From Myxococcales bacterium 68-20 (GTDB lineage: Bacteria; Myxococcota_A; Polyangia; Polyangiales; Polyangiaceae): a DNA stretch of 64,000 nt. A program made the position numbers and the translations under genes. The notes under the pieces were generated by a model that saw only the letters and a list, made by a program, of their open reading frames with translations, searched no databases and had not been told where the DNA came from. Location: NCBI GenBank assembly GCA_001899635.1, contig MKVQ01000014.1:252266-316265 (forward strand), written 5' to 3'. Shown here piece by piece: positions 7,687 through 16,219 of the stretch. Position 1 is the first letter of the stretch, and each line of letters opens with the position of its first letter.

Positions 7687-9879
7687 TCAGGGGCTCGCGA
7701 GCCAGTCCGTGGCCACGGTCACGATGGTGTCGATGCCGGAGAGCGCATCGGAGAGCTTCTGCACGACGACGATGTCGGGCTCGACGCCGTGTCCGCTCTC
7801 CCAGCGCGCCTCGCCCACCGCGTCGAGCGAGGGGGCGAAGCGTGCGTCCTGGATCTGGATGCTCGCGCCCGACCAGCCGCTCGCGACCGTGGGAAGCGGC
7901 AAGACGGCACCGAACGCTCCGCTCGTCGGATGGGGCGCGAAGATCTTGAAGCCGGAGCGTCCCTTGAGGAGCCTCGGCATGAAGTCGTTCGCCGAGACGT
8001 CACGCGTGTTGAGCCACGCGATCTTCGTCGCCGCGCCGGGGGGCGAAGCCTTCTGCGCGAAGAAGCCGTTGGCGTTGCCCGCGTAGCAGCTCCAGCTCTG
8101 GTCGCCGACGCAGCTCGAGAGGCGCCCGAGGAGCGAGGGGGAGTCGGTCATGTCGTACGTGCCGCGGCCGACGGAGAAGACACCCATCGGCTCGTTCGTG
8201 CCGCGGAGCAGGTGGAAGAGGTGCTCGACGGTGGTGTAGAGGCCGCCGTGCCCCATGCGCGCGTCCATGAGGACGGTCGCTGCCCCGCGCGAGAAGACAC
8301 TCGTCATCGAGTCTTGCCAGGCGTTCTGGCCGATGAAGCCGTCGAACTGCACGCGGGTCTCTCCGCCTGCGCCCTTCGCGGTGTGCACCGGGTCCTCGCC
8401 GAAGCCGCCAGGGCTCTCGGCGTCGACCGAGTTGCTGAAGCGCTGCGTGCATGCGAAGCGCTCGCCCGACGATCCGCTCGTCGGCGACGTGAGCACCTCG
8501 TACACGATGCGGCCGATGTCGATCGTGATCTGTTGACGTGCCTCGGGCCCGCAAGAGGAGGCCGACGTGCAGCGCTCGAGCGTGACGGTGCTCGCTCGCG
8601 CGGCGATCAGGCTCGAGAGGTCGCCGGCGACGCCGCCCCAGTCGGCTCTCGGATCGTTCGGGAGCGTCGTCGCGTAGCGTGGCCACACCTCGTCGACCCA
8701 CGCCTTGGGCTCCTTGCCGTCGATCTGGACGAGGACGTCGCCCGTCCTCAGCGGTGTGCCCGAGGTCGGCGCCTCGGCGGCTCGGAAGACAGCGAAGCCG
8801 AGGCCGCCGCCCATGATGTCCTTCTCGACGATGCCGAAACAGGCGCCCATCACGCTCGAGCTGCCCTGTTGGATTTGCGGTGCGAAGCTCGTGAAGTTCG
8901 ACGGCGAGCCGAACGTGGTGTGGTTGTCGCGGAGGAGGTTCACGAGCCGATTGAGCCCGCCGTAGAACTGGCGCGACGATGGCGCCGTCTTCGCGAGCTC
9001 GCGCGCCTCCGGGGCGAGGATCGTCGCGCCGTTCTTGGCGGCGTTGCGATCGCCCATGAAGCGCGTGGAGAACTGCACCCAGCGTTCGGCGATCTGGGCG
9101 CGATGCGCGGCCGGCGGGTTGGCTCCCCACGTCACCGTCGACGAGATGCAATGCCCGAACATGCAGTCTCCCTCGGCGCCACAGACGGCATCGACGTTCG
9201 CCTGCGTGCACGCGACCGGAGAGACGGGCTTGCCGTCGACCGCGCGGATCTCCAGCGCGTCGATGAGGAAGGAGGCCTCCTCGTCGTTGTTGTAGAGGGT
9301 CGGCAGGATCACGACCCCGCGCACGGGGACGCCCCACACGTTGCCGTCGAGCGGGCCGGTGGCGTACTCCGCCCAGCCGTCGGTGGTCTCGCGCTCGGTG
9401 CGGATCGCGCGGACGAGCGCGTACTGTGGAAGGCCGCCGTAGACGTTTTCGGGATCGCGGTCGTAGAGCACCTGCACGGTCGGAGCGGCCCCATCGGCAC
9501 GCGTCCAGAGCGAGACCTCGAAGCGGCCGCCCTCGACCTGGGCGAAGAGCGCTTCGTCGGTGATCGCGAGGCCCTTGCCGTCGCCGAGGCGGAGCGCACG
9601 TCCGCCCTCGATCGCGTCGGCGGCGGACGTGAAGCGATCCGCGAGCTGCGCTTCGTCGGTGATCTTCGTCCGGTCGAGCTTCGGGAAGCCCTGGCTCTCC
9701 GCCCAGGACGTCAGCTCCACGCCGGCGAGGCCTTCGATGCTCTCGAAGTCCAGCACCTTGAGCGCACCGGGCGCGATGCGGAGACCGTTCAACGCAGGAT
9801 CGAAGTCTGCGCGTGCGTGCGCAGTGAGCGGGAGGCCGAGCGCGACGAAGAGGGCGGGGGCCCACGCAAGCCGTTTCAT
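7687..9879 (-). CDS. Secreted S41 (C-terminal processing) peptidase-like protein
   Basis: The protein has 730 residues from the ATG at 9877-9879, which opens a signal peptide (MKRLAWAPALFVALGLPLTA). A ~230-residue N-terminal region with beta-sandwich character precedes a short Cys-containing segment. A PDZ-like element (TGDVLVQIDGKEP, about residue 380) and a C-terminal S41 fold follow: LNTRDVSANDFMPRLLKG carries a candidate nucleophile Ser 629, then TSGAFGAVLPLP and the family-ending GHGVEPDIVV (about 695-705). The usual S41 Lys is not obvious, so it may be an unusual or inactive member. It is exported and probably acts in the periplasm or outside the cell. The downstream lipoprotein may be its partner. 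Confidence 0.7.
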   Translation of the reverse strand: MKRLAWAPALFVALGLPLTAHARADFDPALNGLRIAPGALKVLDFESIEGLAGVELTSWAESQGFPKLDRTKITDEAQLADRFTSAADAIEGGRALRLGDGKGLAITDEALFAQVEGGRFEVSLWTRADGAAPTVQVLYDRDPENVYGGLPQYALVRAIRTERETTDGWAEYATGPLDGNVWGVPVRGVVILPTLYNNDEEASFLIDALEIRAVDGKPVSPVACTQANVDAVCGAEGDCMFGHCISSTVTWGANPPAAHRAQIAERWVQFSTRFMGDRNAAKNGATILAPEARELAKTAPSSRQFYGGLNRLVNLLRDNHTTFGSPSNFTSFAPQIQQGSSSVMGACFGIVEKDIMGGGLGFAVFRAAEAPTSGTPLRTGDVLVQIDGKEPKAWVDEVWPRYATTLPNDPRADWGGVAGDLSSLIAARASTVTLERCTSASSCGPEARQQITIDIGRIVYEVLTSPTSGSSGERFACTQRFSNSVDAESPGGFGEDPVHTAKGAGGETRVQFDGFIGQNAWQDSMTSVFSRGAATVLMDARMGHGGLYTTVEHLFHLLRGTNEPMGVFSVGRGTYDMTDSPSLLGRLSSCVGDQSWSCYAGNANGFFAQKASPPGAATKIAWLNTRDVSANDFMPRLLKGRSGFKIFAPHPTSGAFGAVLPLPTVASGWSGASIQIQDARFAPSLDAVGEARWESGHGVEPDIVVVQKLSDALSGIDTIVTVATDWLASP

Positions 9880-10067
9880 GTGGCGCGCGTCGAGCAAAGG
9901 ACATGCCTGTCGGAGACTGTCTCGCCAGACGCCGTTTTGGCTTGGAGATCCTGGAGGATCAACGAGCCGTGCGCGAGCGAACGCCGGACCGTCAAGGAAC
10001 GAACAGAGGTGGGCCGGCCTAGAGGCCGCTGGACCTCACGCTCCGGCGGGGATCTTGGAGCGTCGCG

Positions 10068-10547
10068 TCAGCGTGCGTCGCATCGGCATGACGAGATGCG
10101 CGTCGTGTTCTCGCCGAGCGTTCGCCGGGCGTCGACACAGCGGTCATCGGTGTCGCCGGTCATACGACAGAGAGCTTCGACGGCCCGTTTCATCGAGGCG
10201 AGGGCGCGACACGGGCTGCCGCAGGTGTCGTCCGGTCGCTCCTCGCGTCCCGTCGCGGCGCTCTGGGGAGCCGGCGCTGCGCGCGTCGCGTCCGCGTTGG
10301 TCGCCTTCGCGGCGCCGAGGGGGCGGCCCCCTCCTTCGAGCGTCTCTTTCGCGCGCGCGATTTGCTCCTGAGCTTCTTCCACCGTGCGCGGCTCGGGCAG
10401 CTCCTCGCCCTTCGGGGCCATCGTGCTCTCGCTGGCGGGAGACTTCGCCGCGGGCTCGGGAGCGCCTCCACACGCCACGGCGGTCAGCGTCGAGAGAACG
10501 AGCAAAAGGCCCTTCACGGAGCGAGCGGCCATCGAGCTTCGGGTCAT
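10068..10547 (-). CDS. Small lipoprotein, function unknown
   Basis: The protein has 159 residues. The ATG overlaps the pabA stop by four bases (ATGA), so it is translationally coupled to pabA. The signal LLLVLSTLTAVACGG ends in a lipobox. The mature part is Ala/Glu/Lys-rich and has four cysteines near the end (CGSPCRAL, ALCRMTGDTDDRC). I do not recognise it and see no link to folate synthesis beyond its position. Confidence 0.65.
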   Translation of the reverse strand: MTRSSMAARSVKGLLLVLSTLTAVACGGAPEPAAKSPASESTMAPKGEELPEPRTVEEAQEQIARAKETLEGGGRPLGAAKATNADATRAAPAPQSAATGREERPDDTCGSPCRALASMKRAVEALCRMTGDTDDRCVDARRTLGENTTRISSCRCDAR

Positions 10548-11128
10548 GCGTAGTCTCCGCGGAGAAAGCTACGGCAGATTGCAGGTCCCCATGCCGTGCC
10601 GATCGATTCGGGGTGGAACTGTACGCCGAAGATCGGCCTCCGCCGATGACGAACGGCCATGATCGTGCCGTCCTTACACCAGGCAGTGACCGCGAGGCTC
10701 TCGGGGAACGAGGCCGGATCGGCGGTGAGCGAGTGATAGCGCATGGCCTCGAACGGACGCGGGAGCTCCCGGAAGATCCCGTCGCCCTCGTGCTCGACGA
10801 GGCTCGTCTTGCCGTGCATCAGTCGCGACGCGGAGACGATGCGCCCGCCGGCGGCGCAGACGATCGCCTGGTGTCCGAGGCAGACGCCGAGCACGGGGAT
10901 GTCGAGCTCCTCGTCGAGCAGGATCGAGCGGCAGACTCCGATACGGGCAGGATCGTCGGGCCGGCCCGGACCAGGTGACAGCACGATCCGCGCAGGGGCG
11001 AGCCGCCGGACGTCGTCGAGGGTGATCGCGTCGTTGCGGACGACGCGCGGCTCGCCGCCGAGCGCGCCGAAGAGTTGGACCAGGTTCCACGTGAACGAGT
11101 CGTAGTTGTCGACGATGAGCGTGGTCAC
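10544..11128 (-). CDS. pabA: Aminodeoxychorismate/anthranilate synthase glutamine amidotransferase subunit
   Basis: The protein has 194 residues, the normal length for PabA/TrpG. It is a class I glutamine amidotransferase with nucleophile Cys 83 in GVCLGHQ and the His-Glu pair in FGVQFHPES (H172, E174). It also has the family N-terminus LIVDNYDSFTWNLVQ and the oxyanion segment SPGPGRPDD. It supplies ammonia to PabB for making 4-amino-4-deoxychorismate. It overlaps pabB by four bases (11125-11128). Because pabB and pabC lie upstream in the same operon and no other trp gene is present, PabA is preferred over TrpG. Confidence 0.93.
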   Translation of the reverse strand: MTTLIVDNYDSFTWNLVQLFGALGGEPRVVRNDAITLDDVRRLAPARIVLSPGPGRPDDPARIGVCRSILLDEELDIPVLGVCLGHQAIVCAAGGRIVSASRLMHGKTSLVEHEGDGIFRELPRPFEAMRYHSLTADPASFPESLAVTAWCKDGTIMAVRHRRRPIFGVQFHPESIGTAWGPAICRSFLRGDYA

Positions 11129-12657
11129 GGGCGCTCTCCGAGCGTCGGATGTGGCTCGTCTTGGCGGGAGAGCGTCTCGAGGGCGCGGACGAGGGCGCGG
11201 CCCTTGTGAACCGTCTCCTCGTGCTCGTCTCGCGGATCGGAGTCGGCGACGATCGCGCCGCCGACCGAGAACGTCGCGGTGTCGTCCTTGACGACGACGG
11301 TGCGGATGACGACGGAGAGGTCCATCGCGCCGCCGAGATCGATCCAGCCGAGGGCGCCGGAGTAGACGCCGCGCTCGGCGGGCTCGAGGCGCTCGAGGAT
11401 GCTCATCGCTTCGATCTTCGGGGCGCCCGTCATCGAGCCGGGCGGGAAGGTCGCGCGAAGCAGATCGATCGCGTCCTTGTCGGCATCGAGCTCGCCGCGC
11501 ACGGTGGAGACGAGCTGATGGACGGTCGCGTAGGGCTCGACGGCGAAGAGGTCGGGTGCCTCGACCGTTCCATAGCGGCAGACACGGCCGAGATCGTTGC
11601 GAACGAGATCGACGATCATCGCGTTCTCGGCGCGGTCCTTCTCGGAAGAGACGAGCTCACGCGCGAGCCGCGCATCGTCTTCGGGCGTCGCGCCTCGCGG
11701 TCGTGTCCCCTTGATCGGTCGGCTCTCCGCGATGCCGTGTGCGTCGAGCGAGAGGAAGCGCTCCGGCGAAGAAGAGACGATCGTCCCCTCCGGCAGATCC
11801 AGGAAGGCTGCGAACGGTGCCGGGTTCGAGCGACGGAGCTCGTCGAAGAGCGACCATGCCCGGCCGCGCGCAAGCGGAGCACGCAGCGCGTTCGTCATGC
11901 AGATCTCGAACGCGTCGCCGGCGGCGATGTGGTCCTTCGCGGTCGCGACGCGATCCATGTACTCGCTCGCGGAGAGGCCCGCCTCGACGCGGAAGGGGCG
12001 CCGCGTCTTCGCGTTCGCGCGCTCGCGTGGCGCGCTGCTTCGCTCGGCCAGTGTTCGGAGGACGTGGTCTCTCGTGTCCTCGGCGTCTTGCCGCGCGGTC
12101 GCTCGGTCGGGGCCGAGCCCGATGACGGAGAGCCAGCTCTTGCCGGTCGTGCGGCTCGTCGCGATCACCCAGCGATGCAGGGCGAAGGCCATGTCGGGCA
12201 TTCCGACCGACGGCCGCGCGATGCACGGGAGGCGCTCGAGCATCTGTCCGCACTCGTAGCCGATGTATCCGACGAGGCCGCCGCGGAACGGAAAGGGATG
12301 ACGCCCATCGAAGACGTCTCGGGGTACTGCGTTTGCGGAGACGAAGTCGCGGAGCGCGGTGAAAGGATCGACGGCGCTCCACGCGTCGCGCCTGTCGCTA
12401 GCGCGCTCGATGACGACGTCCGCGAGCGTGCGACCGAGGCTGTCGCGAGCCGCGGTCCGTCGCGCGCGGAACGTCGCGATCGGCGCCGCTCCCATGAAGG
12501 CGGCGCGGTCGAGCTGCGGGTTCGTCGAGGGCGCGCCGCCGCCTTCCAGCACGAACGACGAGGCGCCACGCTCGGGGAAGGCGGCGCGGAAGGCCTCGGG
12601 GCTGATCGAGGCATCGAGCTCGCACGTCAGGTGAAACGCCTTGCGGCTCGTCGTCAT
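11125..12657 (-). CDS. pabB: Aminodeoxychorismate synthase component I
   Basis: The protein has 510 residues. The start at 12657 overlaps the pabC stop (ATGA); an ORF extending to 12768 would overlap pabC further and is not needed. The C-terminal chorismate-binding domain is complete (SSSPERFLSLD, then ESRPIKGTRPRG; EKDRAENAMIVDLVRNDLGRV; ATFPPGSMTGAPKIEAM; ERGVYSGALGWID). PIKGT is the PabB form of this motif, containing the Lys that defines aminodeoxychorismate synthase, rather than the Ala-containing TrpE form. It works with PabA to aminate chorismate at C4 for p-aminobenzoate and folate. Confidence 0.93.
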   Translation of the reverse strand: MTTSRKAFHLTCELDASISPEAFRAAFPERGASSFVLEGGGAPSTNPQLDRAAFMGAAPIATFRARRTAARDSLGRTLADVVIERASDRRDAWSAVDPFTALRDFVSANAVPRDVFDGRHPFPFRGGLVGYIGYECGQMLERLPCIARPSVGMPDMAFALHRWVIATSRTTGKSWLSVIGLGPDRATARQDAEDTRDHVLRTLAERSSAPRERANAKTRRPFRVEAGLSASEYMDRVATAKDHIAAGDAFEICMTNALRAPLARGRAWSLFDELRRSNPAPFAAFLDLPEGTIVSSSPERFLSLDAHGIAESRPIKGTRPRGATPEDDARLARELVSSEKDRAENAMIVDLVRNDLGRVCRYGTVEAPDLFAVEPYATVHQLVSTVRGELDADKDAIDLLRATFPPGSMTGAPKIEAMSILERLEPAERGVYSGALGWIDLGGAMDLSVVIRTVVVKDDTATFSVGGAIVADSDPRDEHEETVHKGRALVRALETLSRQDEPHPTLGERP

Positions 12658-13541
12658 CGTGACGTCTCCGAGCGGATCAACGAGCCGAGCGCGTCGCGGA
12701 GCGCATGCGTTCGATCGAAGCGGCCCCGGCCGATCGACCGATCGTCGACGGCGGCGATCGGGAGGCACTCCACGCGCGTGCTCGTGAAGAATGCCTCGTC
12801 GGCCTCCTCGAGGACCGACGGCTCGAGGCGCTGCTCGCGTACTTCACGGAACAGCCGCGGCGCGACCTCGAGGATCGCGCCGCGCGTGACCCCGGCGCGG
12901 CATCCGCTCTCGAGGGACGGCGTCAGGAGCGTGTCGCCTTTGACGACGAAGAGGTTGGCCATCGTTCCGGAGGCGAGCGCGCCGTCGATCGCGAGCTGGA
13001 TCCCCTCGACGGCGCCCTTCGACTCGACCTCGCGCCGCGCGAGGACCGGGATCGCGTAGCTCGTGGTCTTGATCGTGCCGTCGAGGCACGCGGGCGGGAT
13101 GCGTCGAGGCGTGACGGTGACCGCGGCGACGCCGTGGAGGTACGCCTCGTCGTTCGGGACGTCCATCTCGCGTGCGAGGACCGAGAGCGTGGGCGGGCCA
13201 CCCGGCGCGCCGCGCGTGAGCGTGACGCGAACGTACGCATCTCGCGCGGCCGTCCGGCGAGCGGCCTCGTCGGCGAGTGCGCCGATCTCGGAGAGCGGCG
13301 ACGGCACGTCGATCCCGAAGACCGCCGCGCCGCGCACGAGCTCCGCGATGTGCCTCTCCGAGCGGAAGCACACGCCGCCGTATCCGCGCATCGTCGCGAA
13401 GACGCCGTCGCCCAGGAGGTAGCCGCGATCGAGCAGCGAGACGACGGCGTCTCCCGGCGCGACGAAGCGTCCTCCGACGTGGATGACCGTCCTCAAGAGG
13501 CGCGGAGCATGGCAAGCCGCTGCGCGCGCTGCAAGCGGCAC
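12654..13541 (-). CDS. pabC: Aminodeoxychorismate lyase / class IV aminotransferase
   Basis: A PLP-dependent fold-type IV enzyme. It shows the opening SLLDRGYLLGDGVFATMRGYGG, the PLP-Lys region (CLDGTIKTTSYAIPVLARRE) and the C-terminal EEADEAFFTSTRVECLPI. It is first in the operon pabC-pabB-pabA, all joined by ATGA overlaps, so the likely reaction is release of pyruvate from aminodeoxychorismate to give p-aminobenzoate. A D-amino acid or branched-chain aminotransferase cannot be excluded from sequence alone. The start is uncertain: 13541 gives 295 residues, while a TTG at 13496 just before VIHVGGRFV fits the family N-terminus better. Confidence 0.87.
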   Translation of the reverse strand: MPLAARAAACHAPRLLRTVIHVGGRFVAPGDAVVSLLDRGYLLGDGVFATMRGYGGVCFRSERHIAELVRGAAVFGIDVPSPLSEIGALADEAARRTAARDAYVRVTLTRGAPGGPPTLSVLAREMDVPNDEAYLHGVAAVTVTPRRIPPACLDGTIKTTSYAIPVLARREVESKGAVEGIQLAIDGALASGTMANLFVVKGDTLLTPSLESGCRAGVTRGAILEVAPRLFREVREQRLEPSVLEEADEAFFTSTRVECLPIAAVDDRSIGRGRFDRTHALRDALGSLIRSETSR

Positions 13542-13787
13542 CTAAGGCTCGTCGCGCGGTGAGCTCGGCAGCGGAGAAGCGGTGGGCGATGAGCTCGAGC
13601 GGTGCGCGGGAGCGCGAGGTCCTCCTGGTTCACGACGATCCCGCCGTGAACCACCCGGCGGCGTCCCTGTCCGGAAAGCCCTCCGGGCGCCTGAGCGACG
13701 GCGAACGCATGGACCGTTGCGTCCAGGATGCCGGCGCGCCGCGCGGCGAAAGCCAGATGGTAGTACCGGACGACGAGCGCCAGCCGA

Positions 13788-14036
13788 CGGTGACGAGCGA
13801 TCGGCGAGCACGACGAGGAGCGCGTGGATCCCGCGTGCGAGCCGAAGTGTGGCATGCGCGGGTGACGTCGCGGCGCGGGTCGGCGTGCGGCGGCGACTCG
13901 CGATCGCGAGCACGACGAGGAGCGCGTGGAGCTCGCGTGCGCGCGGAGGTGTGAGATGCGCGGGTGACGTCGCGGCGCTGGTCGGCGTGCGGCGGTGACG
14001 AGCGATGCTCGCGCTCGCGAGCATGATGAGGGGCGA
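13788..14036. repeat. Direct repeats of ~102-111 bp (2 full copies plus a third start)
   Basis: The block starting GCGAGCACGACGAGGAGCGC recurs at 13804 and 13906 (period 102), and in decayed form (GCGAGCATGATGAGG) at 14017 (period 111). Each unit also carries a shared GCGGGTGACGTCGCGGCGC segment. Palindromes mark the junctions: CTCGCGATCGCGAG at 13897-13910, and arms ATGCTCGC/GCGAGCAT at 14005-14024. The whole 13542-14209 interval (pabC to the nucleotidyltransferase) otherwise holds no convincing gene. ORFs cross it on both strands only because GC-rich repeats lack stops. Confidence 0.7.
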
Positions 14037-14180
14037 ATCGAGCCTGAGCGACCCGCGCGCGACGCTTCGGTGCTGCTCATCGACCGCGGACTCTCGGGGG
14101 CGAGGGAGGCGCGGAGAGTCGGGGCATCGCTCTTTGCTCGCAGGACGACCCTTACCGCATGCGCTCGGATGACTGCTATT

Positions 14181-14208
14181 GTCCGCTCTCGTCGGGTCGA
14201 GAGCGGAC
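14181..14208 (+). promoter_or_regulatory. Perfect inverted repeat abutting a start codon
   Basis: Arms GTCCGCTCTC (14181-14190) and GAGAGCGGAC (14199-14208) are perfectly complementary over 10 bp with an 8-base loop. The right arm ends one base before the ATG at 14210 and contains the only ribosome-binding-like sequence (GAGAGCGG). As RNA the hairpin would hide the translation start; as DNA it could be an operator. A possible -10 (TATTGT, 14177-14182) overlaps the left arm. Confidence 0.6.
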
Positions 14209-14209
14209 G

Positions 14210-15466
14210 ATGACGGACCTTCGGCTCAAGCACCTCGCGAACCTCGATCCGCAGGCGGTGGCGCTCCCTCACGGCACCGAGGTCGTGACGCGCGTCGAAC
14301 GCCTGGTCGGGGAGCGTCGTGTGCCCCAGGGGACGGTCGGCCGGGTGGTGAAGATCGACGGTGATGCGTTCGACGTCCAGATCGTAGGCGTCGGAACGCT
14401 CCGCTTCATGCGGCGTGAGCTGACGCCGCGGCGGGCGGGGCAGGTGCTCTATGCGCTGCGCCGCGAGCGTGCCTGGGAGGCGTTGTTGCCTTGTGTCGTG
14501 CTCGACTCCGGCGTCGGGTCGAAGGCGTGGGGGCTCGAAGAGGAGGGCTCCGACGACGATCGGCGCGGCGTCTTCGTGCACCCTCTTCCATTGACGCTGG
14601 GGCTCGTGGCGCCGCCAGAGGATCTCGTACGAGAAGACGGCAGCGCGACCTACTGGGCGTACGGCAAGGCGATTCGACAGGCACTGCGAGCCGACCCGAA
14701 CACGCTCGAGGCGCTCTTCGTGCCCGCAGCCGCCGCGTGTGATCCGATCGGGGAGTGGATACTCGATGCGCGTGAGGCGTTCGTCTCCACGGAGATCTAC
14801 GGCAGCTTCGGACGGTACGCTCTCGGGCAGCTCAGGCGGCTCGAGCAGGGGCTGCGCCTCGCAGAGCATCGCGCGACGCTGCTCGAGTGGCTTCGGGCGG
14901 AGCCGGAGCTTTCGCTCGATGCGGTCGCCGTCAAGCTCGCGCAGCTCTCGCCACGTGCTGCCTCGAGCGAGCGAGACGCCGTCCATCAAGCGAAGCAGTA
15001 CGTGAAGCAGCTCTATCGTTCGATGTTCGACCAGGGGCTCATCGAGGCCGCGGAGCTTCGGGCGCTTGCGACCTTCGCGCGCGACGCGGCGGTGACCATC
15101 GATCTGCCACGCGAGCTCCGACCGAAGAACGCCTACAACTTGCTCCGTCTCATCGCGACGGCGTCGCGTTGGCTTCGTGAGGGAGCGCCGACGTTCGAGG
15201 TCGAGGGCGATCTCCGCCGGCGGCTTCTTGCGGTGAAGCGTGGGGAGGTGCCGATCTCGGACGTGCTCGCAGAGGCCGAGGCGATGACGCCCGAGCTGGA
15301 GGCCGCGCGTGATGCATCACGCCTCCCTGCGCGTCCCGACGTTGCGCGTGCGGACGCGCTCCTCCGACGAATCGGCGAGGAGGTCGCGCGGCGGTGGACC
15401 TCGAAGGCGGCGGGACCGTTCGGTGCAGACGCGCCGCCGCCACCGGAGGTCGCATGGAGCGAGTGA
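14210..15466 (+). CDS. RlaP-type nucleotidyltransferase (polymerase-beta superfamily), long form
   Basis: The protein has 418 residues from the ATG at 14210 (MTDLRLKHLANLD). Residues ~25-85 form a small beta domain with KOW/SH3-like spacing (VPQGTVGRVVKIDGDAFDVQI). The nucleotidyltransferase core follows: VLDSGVGSKAWGLEEEGSDD and then DRRGVFV, matching the G-S...SDxDxRG signature of the RlaP (PF10127) family. A helical C-terminal half follows, as in that family. RlaP members are found beside RNA ligases and RNA repair genes, but substrates are mostly unknown. A second member lies 753 bp downstream on the same strand, past a tandem array. An inverted repeat sits directly upstream of the start. 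Confidence 0.75.
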   Translation: MTDLRLKHLANLDPQAVALPHGTEVVTRVERLVGERRVPQGTVGRVVKIDGDAFDVQIVGVGTLRFMRRELTPRRAGQVLYALRRERAWEALLPCVVLDSGVGSKAWGLEEEGSDDDRRGVFVHPLPLTLGLVAPPEDLVREDGSATYWAYGKAIRQALRADPNTLEALFVPAAAACDPIGEWILDAREAFVSTEIYGSFGRYALGQLRRLEQGLRLAEHRATLLEWLRAEPELSLDAVAVKLAQLSPRAASSERDAVHQAKQYVKQLYRSMFDQGLIEAAELRALATFARDAAVTIDLPRELRPKNAYNLLRLIATASRWLREGAPTFEVEGDLRRRLLAVKRGEVPISDVLAEAEAMTPELEAARDASRLPARPDVARADALLRRIGEEVARRWTSKAAGPFGADAPPPPEVAWSE

Positions 15467-16219
15467 GCATGCGTTTGCGCTTACGTCTGCGTCGGTCTCG
15501 GTCGAGGCCGCGCACCCCGCGACGGAGCTCGCCAGCCATTCCCTCGAGCCATGCTCGCGTCTGGAGCTCGTTGTTTAGGGGGGACGAAGGCAATGCGCCG
15601 ATGCCGATGCCGATGCCGATGGACTGGTCGTGCGCTGCTCCGTTAGGACGTGGGCGGGCGACGTCGACCGAGAAAGAAGCGCGCTCATGCGTGGTGCGCC
15701 GTTCGTCAGGACGGGCGGGCGACGTCGACCGAGAAAGAAGCGCGCTCATGCGTGGTGCGCCGTTCGTCAGGACGGGGCGGGCGACGTCGACCGAGAAAGA
15801 AGCGCGCTCATGCGTGGTGCGCCGTTCGTCAGGACGGGCGGGCGACGTCGACAGAGACCGAGGAGGTAGCGCACTCACGCGTGGTGCGGCGTTCGTCAGG
15901 ACGGGGCGGGCGACGTTGACCGAGAAGGAAGCGCGCTCGGGTGTGGTGCGGCGTTCGTCAGGACGGGGCGGGCGACGTTGACGGCGACCGAGGAAGAAGC
16001 GCGCTCGGGCGTGGTGGGGCGTTCGTCAGGACGGGGCGGGCGACGTCGACGGCGACCGAGGAGGAAGCGCGCTCGGGCGTGGTGGACCGTTTCGTCAGGT
16101 CTCGCTGCGCCCCATTGGCAGGGAGGAGGTAGGTCCGACACCGGCTACAACATCCGTTGGACCGACTCCGGGCGACGTCGCGAGCCCGTTCGTCGCAACT
16201 CGGCTACTCTGAGCCTCAC
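15467..16219. other. Noncoding spacer between two nucleotidyltransferase genes
   Basis: This 753-base interval contains a short run of ATGCCG hexamers (about 15600-15621) and then the seven-copy array at 15655-16099. The last ~120 bases before the downstream gene (16100-16219) are unique and presumably hold its promoter or leader. ORFs run through the array in several frames on both strands, but the array periods are not multiples of three, so they are judged non-coding. Confidence 0.6.
15655..16099. repeat. Seven-copy tandem array, period 61-68 bp
   Basis: Units begin with CGGGCGACGT at 15655, 15716, 15778, 15839, 15907, 15969 and 16037 (periods 61, 62, 61, 68, 62, 68). Each contains CGACGTCGAC or CGACGTTGAC, a GAGAAAGAAGCGCGCTC or GACCGAGGAAGAAGCGCGC block, a GTGGTGCG block, and ends with GTTCGTCAGGACGG. 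The 68-bp type has an insertion after GTCGAC or GTTGAC. The first four units are nearly identical and later ones have diverged together (TCGGGCGTGG in place of TCATGCGTGG), so the array grew by successive duplication. There are no unique spacers, so it is not CRISPR. Confidence 0.88.

Noticed and set aside
7507-10371. 954-residue plus-strand ORF
   Set aside because: Shadow of the S41-like and lipoprotein genes; its translation is Arg/Ala/Glu-rich with no motif.
12658-12768. N-terminal extension of pabB
   Set aside because: It would overlap pabC by over 100 bases and consists of Arg/Pro-rich sequence. The ATG at 12657 with an ATGA overlap is the standard operon start.
13493-14989. 498-residue minus-strand ORF over repeats and the first nucleotidyltransferase
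   Set aside because: It runs through the 102/111-bp repeats and antisense to a gene with a recognised family signature. Composition is Arg/Ser/Ala repeats.
15150-15878. Repeat protein encoded by the 61-68 bp array
   Set aside because: Unit lengths of 61, 62 and 68 shift the frame at each copy, so no stable peptide repeat is kept; no start signal was found.
15655-16099. CRISPR-like array between the nucleotidyltransferase genes
   Set aside because: The units are contiguous, with no unique spacers between short repeats, and no cas gene is present. It is a plain tandem repeat.
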